DNA of 64,000 nucleotides, taken from contig JBANSL010000004.1 in the NCBI GenBank assembly GCA_037127255.1, forward strand, positions 71,260,627 through 71,324,626. Direction: 5' to 3'. The position numbers and the translations under genes are program-made. The notes under the pieces are model-generated. The model ran no database searches. It was not told where the DNA came from and saw nothing but the letters and a program-made list of their open reading frames with translations. The stretch is from Persicaria tinctoria (taxonomy: Eukaryota > Streptophyta > Magnoliopsida > Caryophyllales > Polygonaceae). Below are positions 1 to 11,570 of this stretch, piece after piece. Numbering within the stretch: the first letter of the stretch is position 1; each line of letters opens with the position of its first letter.

Positions 1-2189
1 CGAATAGCGTCACCTCAGCGCGATCATTGGAGAACACTCTCATCAAGCTCGTAGTTGAAGAGAGAGGAAATCGAACGATGACCCAAGATACCCTCCATCG
101 TTTCCGAGAAAGGGGCTACTACTACGAATTCAGGAGAAGCCAAGACGATGACAATGTATTGAATGACCTTTTTCTCGCACACCCGGATGGGATTCGTCTC
201 TTGAACAAATACCCTTACGTCATCGTCATGGATAGTACGTACAAGACCAACGCGTAAGTACTATATCCTATGTCTTCGTACATTTCTTCCATATAGAGTG
301 ATATGCTAATGTGCGTACGTTGCTGCATCGTGTTGACAGGTACAACGTCGCGCTGTGCGAGATAGTCGGCTTAACGCCAACGGGAAATAACTTTTGCATC
401 GCATATGTCTTTATGGCTCGCGAGGACACGGACACGTACACTTGGGCGCTCAACAACCTACGTGTTATTCTTCAGGGTAAGGTGCCCGATTCGATCATGA
501 CAGATAGGGAGCTGGGCTTTCTCGCTGCACTTAGGGCCATCTTCCCCGATGTGCAACATCTACTGTGCTGGTTACATACAACTCGCAAATGCGAAGAGGC
601 CGCTTTGAAGATTACAAAAAATCTAGAACTTTCAACTATATTCAAGAATCAGATGTGGGGTTTATTCTCGTCTTCGACGGAGGAGTCGTTCGAGAGGCGA
701 CGTAGATGGCTTCACGCCCAATGGCAGCCCATGCCCGGGGTCCTGGGGTATTTAGAAACAGTGTGGGTAATCCACCGCACGAGCCTTGCCAGATGTCACA
801 TCGACCACGTCCTGAACTTTGGAACGAGGACAATACGCATATCATTTTCGTCGTTACCGTTGTCACTCCTTTACTACATCTCGACAGTCGTTCACCTCGA
901 GCACATGATGCATCGTGTAGGGTTGAAGGCCAACATAAAGTGTTGAAGGAAGCATTACACTCGCCCACTGGTGATTTCTGTGTCATGGTGGATGCCATTC
1001 ATCGAGTGAATGAATGTCAGGTGCACGAGATCCAGACTGTGTTGGAGATAGATCGTTTCAAGTGGCCAACTAACACACACGAAGTCCCCTTATTCGATCA
1101 GATTAAGCACGTGGTTTCGAAGAAGTGTTTCGAACTTCTCTACGGTCATTAGAGGAAAGTTGTCGACAAAACAGTAGCATCAGAGTGCATCGACCGTTAT
1201 TGGAGAATATGTTATGGGATACCTTGTGTGCACGACGTTCAGCGTTTTGTTGATGAAGAAGTTCCAATAACACCTGACGACATCCACCCATTTTGGATGG
1301 ATCTGACGTGGGATGAATCAGACAATGCGGTCTTCCCCTATGCCAAGTCGGCTTCGTACACTGCATCCAATGAAGCTTGTGACCCCGATCTGCACCCACC
1401 GGAGCGAGGTAGCATACGGTCAAATGGCAGACCTAGAGGGAGGAGGAACCCGTGCAAAACGAATCCCTTGTGATCTGAGCAATATTGGGCAAATTTTGAA
1501 AGGGAGGAAGACAGATCAGGTCGCTGTGGCAGGAACCGACAGTCCCGACATCCGTCTAATGCACAGTATTGGGGATTTAGCTGGGGAGACAACAATGTGG
1601 ACCCTTTCATGTTCAGACACATTGCGGCAGCCGTCAACACCGTGAGAGATGGTCACTGCGGATATCGAGCTTTGGCGCAACTGATGTTATGGCCAGAGGA
1701 GGCACGGTTCGCAGATATGAAAGGGTTATTGTGCAACCATTTGGAGCATAACTATCACCTTTACGCTGGTTGTTACATGGGAGGGTATTCTGTCCGAGAG
1801 TTTGTCGACCTGTAGAGTTACTCCGGCATAGTGGGAGGTGACCGGAGATACTGGATCGAGTTGCCGATCATGGGTCTTGTGTTCGCAACCGTCTACTAGG
1901 TGCCCCTTGTCGTCTTATCTTGGTACATTCCCTTCACATGCCTCCCTATGTACACCGAACAACCAAATGGCGCACCTTACGAGGCCATACTAGGCATATC
2001 ATGCATCGGGAACCAAGATCATTTCGCAGCGGTGAGTATGATCTCGCTCCAACCATAAATTAACTATCATTAATTACCCCACTTAACATTATACTTTACT
2101 TTTTGCAGATATGGTTACATCCCAACGCCCCTTTACCTCCTCCAACGCATGAATGGACGACATACCATCACCCGAGTGTCAACGGATGA
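1..2189 (+). pseudogene. Decayed MULE transposase with C-terminal OTU-like domain, 5' end outside window
   Basis: Relic of a Mutator-like transposase gene. Peptide segments in order are a DDE start with the first Asp in VIVMDSTYKTN (to 253), an 87-bp GT-AG intron (254-340), then YNVALCEIVG and the second Asp in MTDRELGF, with CWLH after it. A segment with the third acidic residue in VEGQHKVLKEAL follows near 920-960. Downstream comes an OTU-like cysteine protease start, DGHCGYRALA (about 1650-1680), and its His end, NQDHFAAIWLHP, interrupted by a second intron (2032-2108). The last exon stops at 2189. The pieces lie in different frames with several stops, so no full protein is possible. Plant MULE proteins fused to OTU domains are known. 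Expression of the OTU part alone cannot be judged. The element starts left of the window. Confidence 0.8.
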
Positions 2190-2471
2190 GATACTCCCTT
2201 CCAAGACCAATTTGATAGATTTAGAGCATTGCGGATTCAGGAAAGTCGCCCTCTACACCATGTTTAGGAGTCATGAAAGTTGGAATTATCCATGTCGTAT
2301 TTGTTTGTTTTCTTGTCTATGAAGTTCAGAGTTGAAAGTTGAATGTTTGTTGTTATGAAGACGTAGAAACAATATAAAAAAGCAATCATTCAACCAAAAC
2401 GAACAACAGTTGGCCCCATATCTAAAATTACAAACGTTTTTTAATGTTACCTTTCAACAAGGGTTGTTGAA
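2190..2471. other. Convergent intergenic spacer
   Basis: A short AT-rich stretch separates the OTU gene from the minus-strand small gene. It holds a few CAAC/GTTG half sites near 2396-2490 but no ORF worth calling. Confidence 0.4.
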
Positions 2472-2917
2472 TTAAACGGAACAACTACCGACCGACTCTT
2501 CAGAAATGTTTGGGTATATCCGAATCTGCACCTGCTGGTACGCATATGTCGTCATCGGATCTTGGGTAGGGCGCACTACTGTATCAATTGCATACTGTGC
2601 TACTCTGCGACAGCGCGATGGAGACATGTCGTCGTACAAAACGATCAGGATATCCGTTATCTGCTCAATCATCCGTGTATAGTACAATGCAGGGTCGTCG
2701 TCACACTCCTGACACCCGAACTGCAACCGTGTTGACATCTCTAGGATGCGGAAAACCTAGACAGAAAATAGATTGCATCGAACATAATGTGTATAGTTCA
2801 TATGCTTGAGCAAGCATCCTCCTTAGGCGGATGAGGGTGTCTCCCCACTTCAACAATGAAACAGGTTCCATCATTGAACATGCCATATTTGACAAAGGAA
2901 TTTGGGCTTGATGCCAT
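2472..2917 (-). CDS. Small hypothetical gene of the OTU-MULE, divergent partner
   Basis: No known family recognised. A start at 2917 gives MASSPNSFVKYGMFNDG, which reads on for about 40 codons. The longest open part (2738-2472, 88 codons) contains CQECDDDPALYYTRMIEQI and DDMSPSRCRRVAQYAIDTVV, which look like true coding sequence. The two parts lie in different frames. A CTAG acceptor-like site near 2740 could join them by an intron; otherwise there is a frameshift. A TATA box (TATAAATA on the minus strand, 2963-2970) lies about 50 bp upstream of the start. It is divergent from the gene at 3212 and sits beside the MULE transposase, so I infer an accessory gene of the same element. Confidence 0.4.
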
Positions 2918-3211
2918 TACGTGTGTTTCGTGTATGCCAATAATGAAACGCAAATGTTGATGTATTTATAGATGGCCTAATTAGAAACGTCCAACTAAAC
3001 GTTGTTATGAGAGTTCTCATAACACAACGTTTAATGTGACGTTGTAACAACGTCCAATTAAACTTTTCTGCAACGTTCAATGTAACGTTTCAACAACGTC
3101 ATATTTGGCGTTGTATTAAGGAATCCTTACACAAAACGAGAAAGGATTTCCCACTATAAATTACGCCATGCGAGGGTCAAAATTACAACATCTCGTTTGA
3201 CGGAAGAAGAG
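2918..3211. promoter_or_regulatory. Bidirectional promoter with AACGTT palindrome cluster
   Basis: This spacer has a minus-strand TATA box at 2963-2970 and a plus-strand TATAAA at 3155-3160. Each points at one of the two divergent small genes. Between them, at about 2988-3115, CAACGT, AACGTT and ACGTTG cores are repeated roughly ten times in both orientations. A second cluster of the same cores lies at 3812-4043. The layout suggests binding sites for an element-encoded protein; this is inference. Confidence 0.5.
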
Positions 3212-3542
3212 ATGGCGACCGGTAACACACCAAGACCTTTCTTCTCGGTCACAGGGAGTGGCCCTAGGGATTTTTTCTGGTGGGTAGAAGATGTCTCGCT
3301 CACACAAATACTGGTAAGCCCCCTTTGCTCTCACATCCGATTTACAACGGTCCCAACTCACTAAATAGATCTTGACATATGCAACCTCTCCCATCCAACT
3401 TTGAGGAAAAATACGGGTTGGGGGCGTCGAAAGAATAACATTGGTTTTTGGCTACTTAGACAACGCTCGCTTTCGGGTCGTCGTAGTACCGCCGGAGAAT
3501 GTTTCACCATCAGAGGAAGAGAACAACAATGATTTCCTCTGA
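3212..3542 (+). CDS. Small hypothetical gene, probably two exons, possibly broken
   Basis: No known family recognised. The start at 3212 opens MATGNTPRPFFSVTG, followed by RDFFWWVEDVSLTQIL, then a donor-like CTG|GTAAG at 3313/3314. If unspliced it ends at a stop at 3362-3364. Further on, a second open segment contains ITLVFGYLDNARFRVVVVPP and an acidic Ser/Glu/Asn tail, stopping at 3540-3542. A consistent intron phase between the two could not be found, so a frameshift or another exon is possible. TATAAA lies about 52 bp upstream. With the divergent gene at 2917 it looks like part of the neighbouring MULE. Minus-strand ORFs across the same stretch look like shadows. Confidence 0.35.
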
Positions 3543-3811
3543 GGTGGGACACGGCGGCGACCCGAAAAAACTTATCAACTAAGTTATTTGTTGTAATCTT
3601 CTATCATTAATATGAGAACTGAGACAGTCTAAACGTTTTCAAGTAATGTGTTTTTCCCTGAAATAACCCCAAATCATATTTGAAAACCCTCCGCGAGGGG
3701 CAAAATGACCCAACAAAATAAAAGGTGCAGACATCGCACTAAGTTTTCGCCACCATACTACCCAATAAAAGCAAAGATAATAGAATATCAAAGTTGTTCC
3801 AAGTGTTGCTG

Positions 3812-4043
3812 TTAACAACGTCCGATTAAACGTAGTATTCATATTGCAACGTTGAATTCAACGTTGCTGTCTGGCCCGACAAGGCCCACTTTTGCAACGT
3901 CGGATTCGACATTGCTAAAGTGTCTGACCCGCCCAACTTCCTTCAATTCACAACGTTGTGTAGGACAAATGACAACGTCGAAACGAACGTTGCTGAAACG
4001 TTAAATCCAACGTTGCTAAAAAGTCACATTCGACGTTTCATTA
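3812..4043. repeat. AACGTT / CAACGT dispersed palindrome cluster
   Basis: Imperfect inverted copies built from CAACGT, AACGTT and ACGTTG recur every 15-30 bp. Examples are CAACGTTGAATTCAACGTTG near 3847 and CACAACGTTGTG near 3950. They match the cluster at 2988-3115. The position suggests the subterminal region of the OTU-MULE, but I found no terminal repeat or TSD. Confidence 0.5.
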
Positions 4044-4697
4044 ACAGTGCTAATCGTAGATTTGTGGTGTATACAGAGAGTCCCTAAAAAATTGCCCCTA
4101 AAAAGGCATATTTTATAAGATGAAATCAGTGTGATGACAATATTTTGGTGATCAAATATCTAGAATCTTAGTTTCATATTCATAGTCTGCATTAGATACC
4201 AGATCATAAATTCAGAACCCCAATTTCTCCCAACTTTTTGGCCTAGTTATCCAGTATCAAGGAAGTAAATTATTTTGACAAGTGCTTGCTCTACTCTATT
4301 AAAATTGCGCAATATATTTTATATATGCTTCATATCGGGGATTTGTCACGACTAGAGAGCCAACATTATATAATCTTGCTACTTTTCACCGTTATGATCC
4401 GCTCTTACCAGGGCAAGTTTTCCTTTATTTTCAATTCATTTTACTTATATTTTATCGCAAGGTTTGAACCTATTGATATTAATTAGGATAGTCACTAGTT
4501 TTGAACGCGCCAAATCAGTAATAGGCTGATCTACTCATTTTTAAGGGTTTTTAATCCATTATATATTTTTAAAGTATCATCTAATTTAATATGAATTATT
4601 AAGATTTAAAATCTTAAAAACTTAAAAGATAACAATTTGAAAGACAAAACAAATCGTACTTCAATCCATTATTTTCAAAATATCATCTAATTTAATA
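4044..4697. other. AT-rich sequence without a gene
   Basis: No ORF with recognisable content and no clear terminal repeats. Near 4560-4700 there is a short direct repeat of a phrase like ATCATCTAATTTAATA. Confidence 0.3.
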
Positions 4698-4933
4698 CTA
4701 CCTCCGTCCAAAAATACATGGACTTTACTATTCACGCACTCTTTTTAAGAAGGTAAAAACTATATAAAATATTAATTTTTTTATTAATTTTTTTTAATAA
4801 TTACAAACCTATTGATAATAAGTTTGTAATTATTAAAAAAAATTAATAAAAAAGTTAATATTTTATGTAGTTTTTAGCTCATACAAAAACGTGCATGAAT
4901 AGTAAAAGTCCATGTATTTTTGGACGGAGGGAG
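4698..4933. mobile_element. Stowaway-like MITE
   Basis: Terminal inverted repeats CTACCTCCGTCC (left) and GGACGGAGGGAG (right) are flanked by TA on both sides (4696-4697 and 4934-4935). The arms pair for most of their length. At 236 bp it is typical of Stowaway elements (Tc1/mariner), and it has no coding capacity. Confidence 0.88.
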
Positions 4934-5029
4934 TATAAATTATTAAGATTTAAGAGGTTAACAACTTATAGATATCACGATTTAAAAGACAAATCAAAAC
5001 GTGCTAAGATCGAAAATAGGGAGAAGTCC

Positions 5030-5335
5030 TCCCTCTAAATATAACCCGAGTACATCCTATGTCCCTCTTTCTTACTAGACTCAAGGAGGAAAATGCAGAA
5101 ATAGCGGATCAACGGGGAGCCCACCATTTAATGGCAAATCCCGAATGCGTAACTCAACCGGCAAGAGCCACGTATCAAGTAAATCAACTTATGTCAATCG
5201 GCTTAACCTACTAGTAAGAAGTAAGACAAACATTGTCTTTTCACTATAAGAAAGGGACAGAGGCATAGATCGAACCCGGGACATTCTAACTCCCCATTAC
5301 TCCACATCACTACGCCACCACATCAGGGCAAACTA
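5030..5335 (-). mobile_element. Probable tRNA-derived SINE
   Basis: On the minus strand a B-box-like GGTTCGATC (complement near 5268-5276) lies about 40 bp downstream of an A-box-like TGGCGTAGTGATGTGG. This is the spacing of an internal RNA polymerase III promoter. A tRNA-unrelated body follows toward 5030. No clear poly-A tail or TSD was found, so the boundaries are approximate. Confidence 0.4.
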
Positions 5336-5502
5336 TTGAGATTTAATATTTTGCATATATTAAACATCACAAAAGTAAACAAAAGGCTTGAATTAGAGTA
5401 GTTGTTGGGTAGATGTGCATCACTCCCTTTCGGTGTGGTTGGTCAGAGGTCTAAATTTACAAAGCCACCTTTTTCCTTCATTTAATAAGCAAAAAATAAA
5501 GA

Positions 5503-5531
5503 GAAAATTTGCGTCGAAGGCGCAAATTTTC
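5503..5531. repeat. Perfect 11-bp hairpin at the edge of the Ulp1 MULE
   Basis: GAAAATTTGCG (5503-5513) is followed by a 7-nt loop and its exact complement CGCAAATTTTC (5521-5531). It lies just outside the first subterminal repeat of the MULE. Confidence 0.6.
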
Positions 5532-6957
5532 GATCAAATTAGGCAAGTATACACGTTTTGGTTAAATTTGCAAAAGTATACATGATTTTTAAAAAACAAA
5601 AAAACCTCCCCCCATTCCCAACTGCTCACTCCCTCTCTCTCTCACGCTTATCTCTCTCCATTGCGATTATGAACTCCTGTTCGCTCTGCATCTGTTCTTC
5701 GACTGATTCGTTCGACAAGCGACATTTACCTGACGTTTTTGTGCGCGTTTTCGTGTGTTATTGAAGGTTATTGAGTATGGATAGCAGCGCAGGTAAGCAT
5801 TTTGTTGATTTTGTATGGTTTGTGTGTGTTAAGGTTTTGTTTATGTCAGATTATGCGATGGTGCGTGTTGCGATGGTGCGATGTTTGTCGTTAGGGTTTT
5901 TTGGGATGAATAGGCGTTGTTCGTTCTCAATCGCACTAGTATGTGTGCCTGATTTTGCAGTTACTACTTCTATGTGTAATGCTGGCCTCGATTTTGGCAT
6001 CTCATTCTGTCCTTTTAGAATCCATCTCCATCCTTTTGCATGTCCACTCTTTGTCTTCTTTGATTTTTGGCGTGTTCTGGTTGTGGTGTGTGTATGTTTG
6101 TGTTTGATTTCATATTTCTGTGGGGCTGACATCTATTTGTCTTTTGTTTATCTTGTTTTTGTTATGTTCACAGGGACCTCAACTGATCTCGTCATTGTGT
6201 TTGCTTCAAATGCTGACATGTGCTTTTGTATTCAATTTGTATAATTTTTTTTTTTGCAGAAATTGAAGTTCTGTATTCCATATAAAGAACGTTGCCATGC
6301 CAGATCTAACCTATACTGTCACCCTGAAGTTTGTGACATTATTAAACAACAGTTGTTGTCTGAGCACTATAAGATGTTGAAGGAGAGTTTTTTGGGATGG
6401 GTGCTCTCACAGGGCAACAATATGACTATTAACTTCCAGTTAATCCATCAAATGATGTTGCGGCAGGTTAAGACGAAGAAAAAGAAGGAACTCTGGTTCA
6501 AAGTTGATGGACTTATAACACGTTTTTCGTTGGCTGAATTTCATGTAATGACTGGTCTTCCATGTGAAGACCGTGTCTGCAATCCACCGAATGCAGTGTC
6601 TTTTTCTGATTTTCTTGGGATGGATAGATGCTCTCATGATGATTTGATCAGTTGTTTCCAAAAGATGAAGAAGACGTCGAAGAAGAAGAAGCTAATTTTA
6701 GCGAGGTTGTTGCTCATTGAGATGGTTGTGTGTTATAGGCGGATAGACTATATCACCGAGGCAAATCTATCACTTGCTTGTGATGACGAGAAGTTTGACA
6801 ATATCCATGGGGCAGACAGTCCTATGAATCTCTATTGAAGGCCTTGAAGAAGTCATTTACGATGGATCGCAAGAAAGCTAAGCCTTCTTATGAGTTGTAT
6901 GGATATTGGATTGCTTTCCAGGTATTCTGTTTACTTTTTTATATCTCTTTGTAATCA

Positions 6958-7085
6958 TTCCTCACTATGTGTCAGTATTGTAGGTATTCCTTACTACGTG
7001 TCAGCATTGTATGTATTCCTTAATATGTGTCAGCATTGTATGTATTCCTTACTATGTGTCAGCATTCATCACTTGTGTCATCATT
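6958..7085. repeat. 29-bp tandem repeat in an intron, each carrying TGTCAGY
   Basis: About four units of 29 bp, each reading like TATGTGTCAGCATTGTATGT then ATTCCTTAC. They lie in the intron between the DUF1985 exons. Three of the four contain an exact TGTCAGC and the first has TGTCAGT. Confidence 0.75.
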
Positions 7086-7320
7086 CCTCACCATGTGTTA
7101 GCATCTTATGCATTTTTATTGTGTTTGTACGACCACTTGTTTTGTTTTTACAGGCCTGGATATTTGAAGCTTTCCCGGCGTTGTTTGATAAGTTTGAATG
7201 TAATTTGAAGATGAATGATAAAGATCCCCATTCTTTGCATTGGGTTTGTAAGGTTAGGCATACTTATGATGAAGCTGACGAGCTATTTGATGGTGACTTG
7301 GTAACAGAAATATATCAGTT

Positions 7321-7437
7321 TGCAATCACACACATCATCATCAGCCGCTTCATCAATATAACCCATACCTGGAGAGTTTGCAAGAACCCCAGGTATGGGT
7401 TATATTGATGAAGCGGCTGATGATGTATGTGATTGCA
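7321..7437. repeat. 50-bp inverted duplication (hairpin) inside the Ulp1 gene
   Basis: The left arm (7321-7372) and right arm (7389-7437) are near-perfect reverse complements. They share CATCAATATAACCCATACC on the left and its complement on the right. The loop is 16 bp. The arms differ by one substitution and one 3-bp repeat unit. The right arm reads GYIDEAADDVCDC in the coding frame, so the left arm appears to be an inverted copy of coding sequence. Confidence 0.85.
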
Positions 7438-8905
7438 TTGGTGAGCTTGTGTTTTCTCAACCACCTACTGATCTTCTGTATGATTGTCGGCATATGCGCA
7501 AGTATGCATATGAAAACAAGTTTTTACGTAATGATGGTTCAGAGATTGATTCATTCATGACTCTCGAGTATGGATTTGTTGGAGGAGAGGAAGAGGAGAG
7601 ATCTACTGACATAGAGAAGCGAATGAACAGGAAACGTGCGGTTGATGTAGGAAATGTTGAGGAGAAATTTGTTGATGTAGAGAAGGGGAAAAAGAGGAAA
7701 CATGTTGACACAGGAAAGCCTTCTAAGAAGAAGCAGAAAGGTCCATCCACTGAGATCCAGGTGAAGAGAGTCGTTGTGAGGAGAGGGTGTTCTAGTGGAC
7801 CTCTACCAACCAACCCTCATGCTGACATAGAAGTTAAGAAATCAATCAGGAGGAAGGGTGGGAGGATTAGAAAGAAGGCGGCTGAATTGAAGAGAGGTGA
7901 GGAATCTAAGAGAGATGTGATTCCTTATGCTGACACAGAGACAATCACAGTGGATGCAGACAAGGGTTCCAAAGTGTGGTGCTGACAGGGAGGAGGCTGT
8001 TGTCCAGGCAGAAAAATATGACCAAGTTGGATATGCTTGTGATACATCTGATGAAGATAAACCTATTCAGTATGTTTTGAAGAAGACGAAGAAAGCTATG
8101 GGAAGTACATGGAAACGTAGAATGTCATACAAAAGTAGCAGTTCAAACAAGTCTTCCTCCATCCCCCAAGCCGCTCTTGATGTGTTGTTATCTCCTGTTG
8201 AAGTTGTGAATGATGCATGTAAAGTGATTGTACCGTTTGTTGAGGTGCAAGGTGAAGCTCAAGCTGACACAGATAATGTTGACCCAATGATGATCAACTT
8301 GATGGCAGCCAAGGTGTTGATGCTGACACGGAGAATGCTGACCCCCATGATGGCAGTCAAGGGTTTGATGATATCAAGGTTGATTCTGGAACTGTTTCTC
8401 CATTGGCCGCTCTCTTACTTTTGAATAAAGGAATGGATGGTAGTTACGACATGAAGATAGCTGATGAAGATGTTGTTGTTGATGGCCAAAATGCTGACAC
8501 TAGTGGTGATGACAAGCTGGAGATAGGTGGCAACAAAGACAAGGGTGATTGTGGTGACAACCAGAAGGGAGTGTCTGATGAGCATCCAAAAGATGCAGAG
8601 TTGGATGGTGTTGATAAAGATGAAAATGCAAAGGGTGATGGTGTTGTTGGTGATGCTGACGCTAAATCCAACCCAGTTTGGGTACATGATTTAATTAAAA
8701 GGATTCAAAAGCTTGAAGAGCTGCCTGCACGTGTAGATGATTTAGTAAGAAGGATTAAAAAGCTTGAAGAGCTGCATGCATGTCTAAATGAGGTGGCTTC
8801 TCGGGTTGATAGGGAGGTTGAACTTGTTGGAATGGTTACAGACCTGATGGATAAGTATAACTCACTTGAGAATAGGTTCACACTACATGAATCTATTGTT
8901 GCAAG

Positions 8906-11570
8906 TGTAAAGGCCCGGATTTTTAAATAATAAATTTCAACAAATAATATAAAATGGATTTAAGTCGAAAATAATAATAATAAAAAAAAAATCGGATATT
9001 TGAAAATCCTCGTCCTTGATCAAATAATTATATTTTAATTCTTCTAAAACGAATCCCGACGTAATGTGGAATTTGATTTAAGAATGGACTTAATTCCGCC
9101 CTCCTATCTCGTGATTTGAGAGTGTTTTGTATTTCTAATTTTCATTTTATATTGATTTAATGGGGGTAGAAATCTTACAATCTAAAAAGAACGGGTCAAT
9201 TTTAGGAATTAATAAAACACCATCTAACCCTAATTGGCAGGGTACAAAAACTCTCCCATCTTCCCTTGTACAGCCGTCAACCCCAAGGAGCTCAAACCCT
9301 CCTCCCGTCATTTTCAGATCTGGGAAGAACAGGCACACCTCCTTCCTCCTCCAAGCTTCAACCCCTCGTCCATGGCTTCCTCTCCTCCTCTCTCAGAGCC
9401 GCTCTCTCGCCTCTTGCTCTCTCTCACGCTCTCGCTCTCCCTCGTTCTCTCCTGCTCTCGTTCTCTCGCCTTCCTTCCGCTGCGCAGATCGAGCTCCCAT
9501 GGCTCTCGTTCTCTGCACCTCCCTCCCGTCTTCTCGTCCTCTCTTCTCGTCGCTCTCACCTTCCATGTACCACCGCTCGTCTCCATCATTCTGCGAGCAT
9601 CGAGCCAGGATGAAGAGCAAGCTGACGACGACGCTTCGGCCACCGCTGCTGATGAACGGAGCCCGTGTCAAGTCCGGTGGGCGCTTAAGCCGGACCGTGA
9701 GCGCGAGCGCTCTCCCCTCTCTTGGGTCCCCCTTCGCAAATCTCTCTCTGTTCTGCCTGGTTGAGGAGCCCGGCGAGATGACGTCGATCACCAACGCTGC
9801 GTCAACCTTCCCTGGACATCTTCCCCTGTTCAGCGACCTCACCCTGACGTGAAGACCCAACATTGGCGGGCGCGGATCCGGACTGAATTGTGAACCCTTC
9901 GACCTGAGCACTCCATTCCGAACCTTCGTGACCTCAGCAGAAATTGGGTATAACCTCTATGGGCTTTGACTTAATTAAGATGATTCAATTGGTTCACCTT
10001 CAATTCGAGCTAGATAAACAAATTTATTAAAATGGAATTCCTTGCGGATTTACAACTTTCTAATTAAATTATCAATTACCCTGTTATATGACTAGTTGAT
10101 TTATTATCGTATAGGTTATATATTGATAATTAAATGGTTGGTTTTAAAGTATATTCTTGAAATATTTATCTAATGAGGGATTTTACATAATACTTTAGAA
10201 TAACAATTATGAAGTGAAATAAATGAGCCGGGATTTTTTTAATAGTGTTTGTGAGTTGGGAAAGGTTAAGGATTTTATATTCGAAATTTGACTAAGTATG
10301 ATTTGAAAAATTGTTTTGGAAACGAGTTGACTTAACCTGAAATTTAAGAGTTGGAAAATATGGTTGGTACTATTTTATCAATAAGGTTTGATTGAAAGGA
10401 TGATTTTGGTTGATGTTGATCGAATCGGAAATGTTTTGAAAAAATGGTTTTACTATCGGTTGGGTTTGAGCATATTGAGAACGTGGAGTTGTGTGTATGA
10501 TTGATGGACCGGTAGCTTATAAGAATGGCTTGATGATAGGTGTGTATTGCTATTGGATTATAATCTGGACTTGCATTGGGCCCTTGCTTGTGTTATCTTG
10601 CTGTTCTGCATCTTCAGGTAAGTTCCCTAGGGGGCTTACTCAGGTTGGACATTCATGCCTGTTGTTGCATTTTATGTTAGGTGCTGCATATGCATAAAAG
10701 CATGCCATGTAGTATCATGTTTAGGTTGCACTAATTGATTGAGCATCTGTTTACTTTATGCGTTTGAAACAGAACGGCCGTTATCTGTGATAGTCCTAGA
10801 GTCTTTGCTAGGGTCATAGGGTAGCCCAGCCTCATCGGGTACCCTGAGTCAATCGAGTCATGAACTTCCTTATATTATGATATGCCTGCGGGCTTTATTG
10901 TGGAGCGGGTTAGGCATGCGTGCCGCCCTATTATGAATGAATGCATTCACGAGCTGGCCAGTCTCCACCTATCGGAAGGGGTGGAGGTAGGAGAGGGATA
11001 TGCCGTTGGCATTGTCTTGGGCCCTTTACAGTATTTCTGCACATTTTATGAATTAGGAGCATGCTAGTGTGTTCGACTTTCGTATTGCATTAGAGCATCT
11101 TTATTAGGTATAGCACATACTATGTGGCCTCAGCGAGGACTGCCGGTCCCGCATGAGTGGCTCGATCTGACTCCTTTCCCCGTTCTTCTTTTAAAGGTAT
11201 TTCTGCAGATCTCGTTTGCTCCATGCTTATGTGACGGGAAACCCTTGGGCGAATCAAAGAACCTGACTAATATTCTAACTTGGCAAATGGTAATCACTTG
11301 TTTATGATTTGGTTTTGACCCGATTCTGTTGTGACATTGTATCTTAACTTTGCTTCCGCTTTATTTCATTTGAATTGGATTTCACGACATAGTCTTAGGA
11401 CATGTTAAGGGTACCCAACGACCCTACGATACTTTAGGGTTTGAAATCCCTCTTTCTACTGACCTTTGAAATGAGTTTGAAACCTCGACCCGTACCTGGA
11501 TTGCAAGATCCGAACAAGGGGTTTTATCCCTTGAAACGTAACCCAGAAATTATAATTCTGGGCCGTTACA
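8906..11570. mobile_element. Solo LTR (family 1), inserted in the Ulp1 MULE
   Basis: Starts TGTAAAGGCCCGG and ends GGGCCGTTACA, giving an inverted TG..CA terminus. It is flanked by a perfect 5-bp TSD, GCAAG (8901-8905 and 11571-11575). Length 2665 bp. Neither a PBS nor internal domains are present, so recombination between two LTRs is the simple explanation. A CT-rich, higher-GC block (about 9230-9900) opens spurious ORFs on both strands. The sequence from about 10500 to 11570 is closely repeated in reverse at 20531-21650. Long LTRs of this kind fit Ty3 chromoviruses such as Tekay/Del; that lineage is inference. Confidence 0.88.

Noticed and set aside
5240..5335. Functional tRNA gene on the minus strand
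   Set aside because: A- and B-box-like phrases are present but the sequence does not fold into a cloverleaf that I can draw; a SINE is more likely.
5771..6244. 157-codon ORF before the DUF1985 exon
   Set aside because: It reads through a T/G-rich intron after exon 1; composition is not protein-like.
9160..9911. Several overlapping ORFs up to 230 codons on both strands
   Set aside because: They lie in a CT-rich block of a solo LTR, are low in complexity, and overlap in three or more frames without a recognisable domain.
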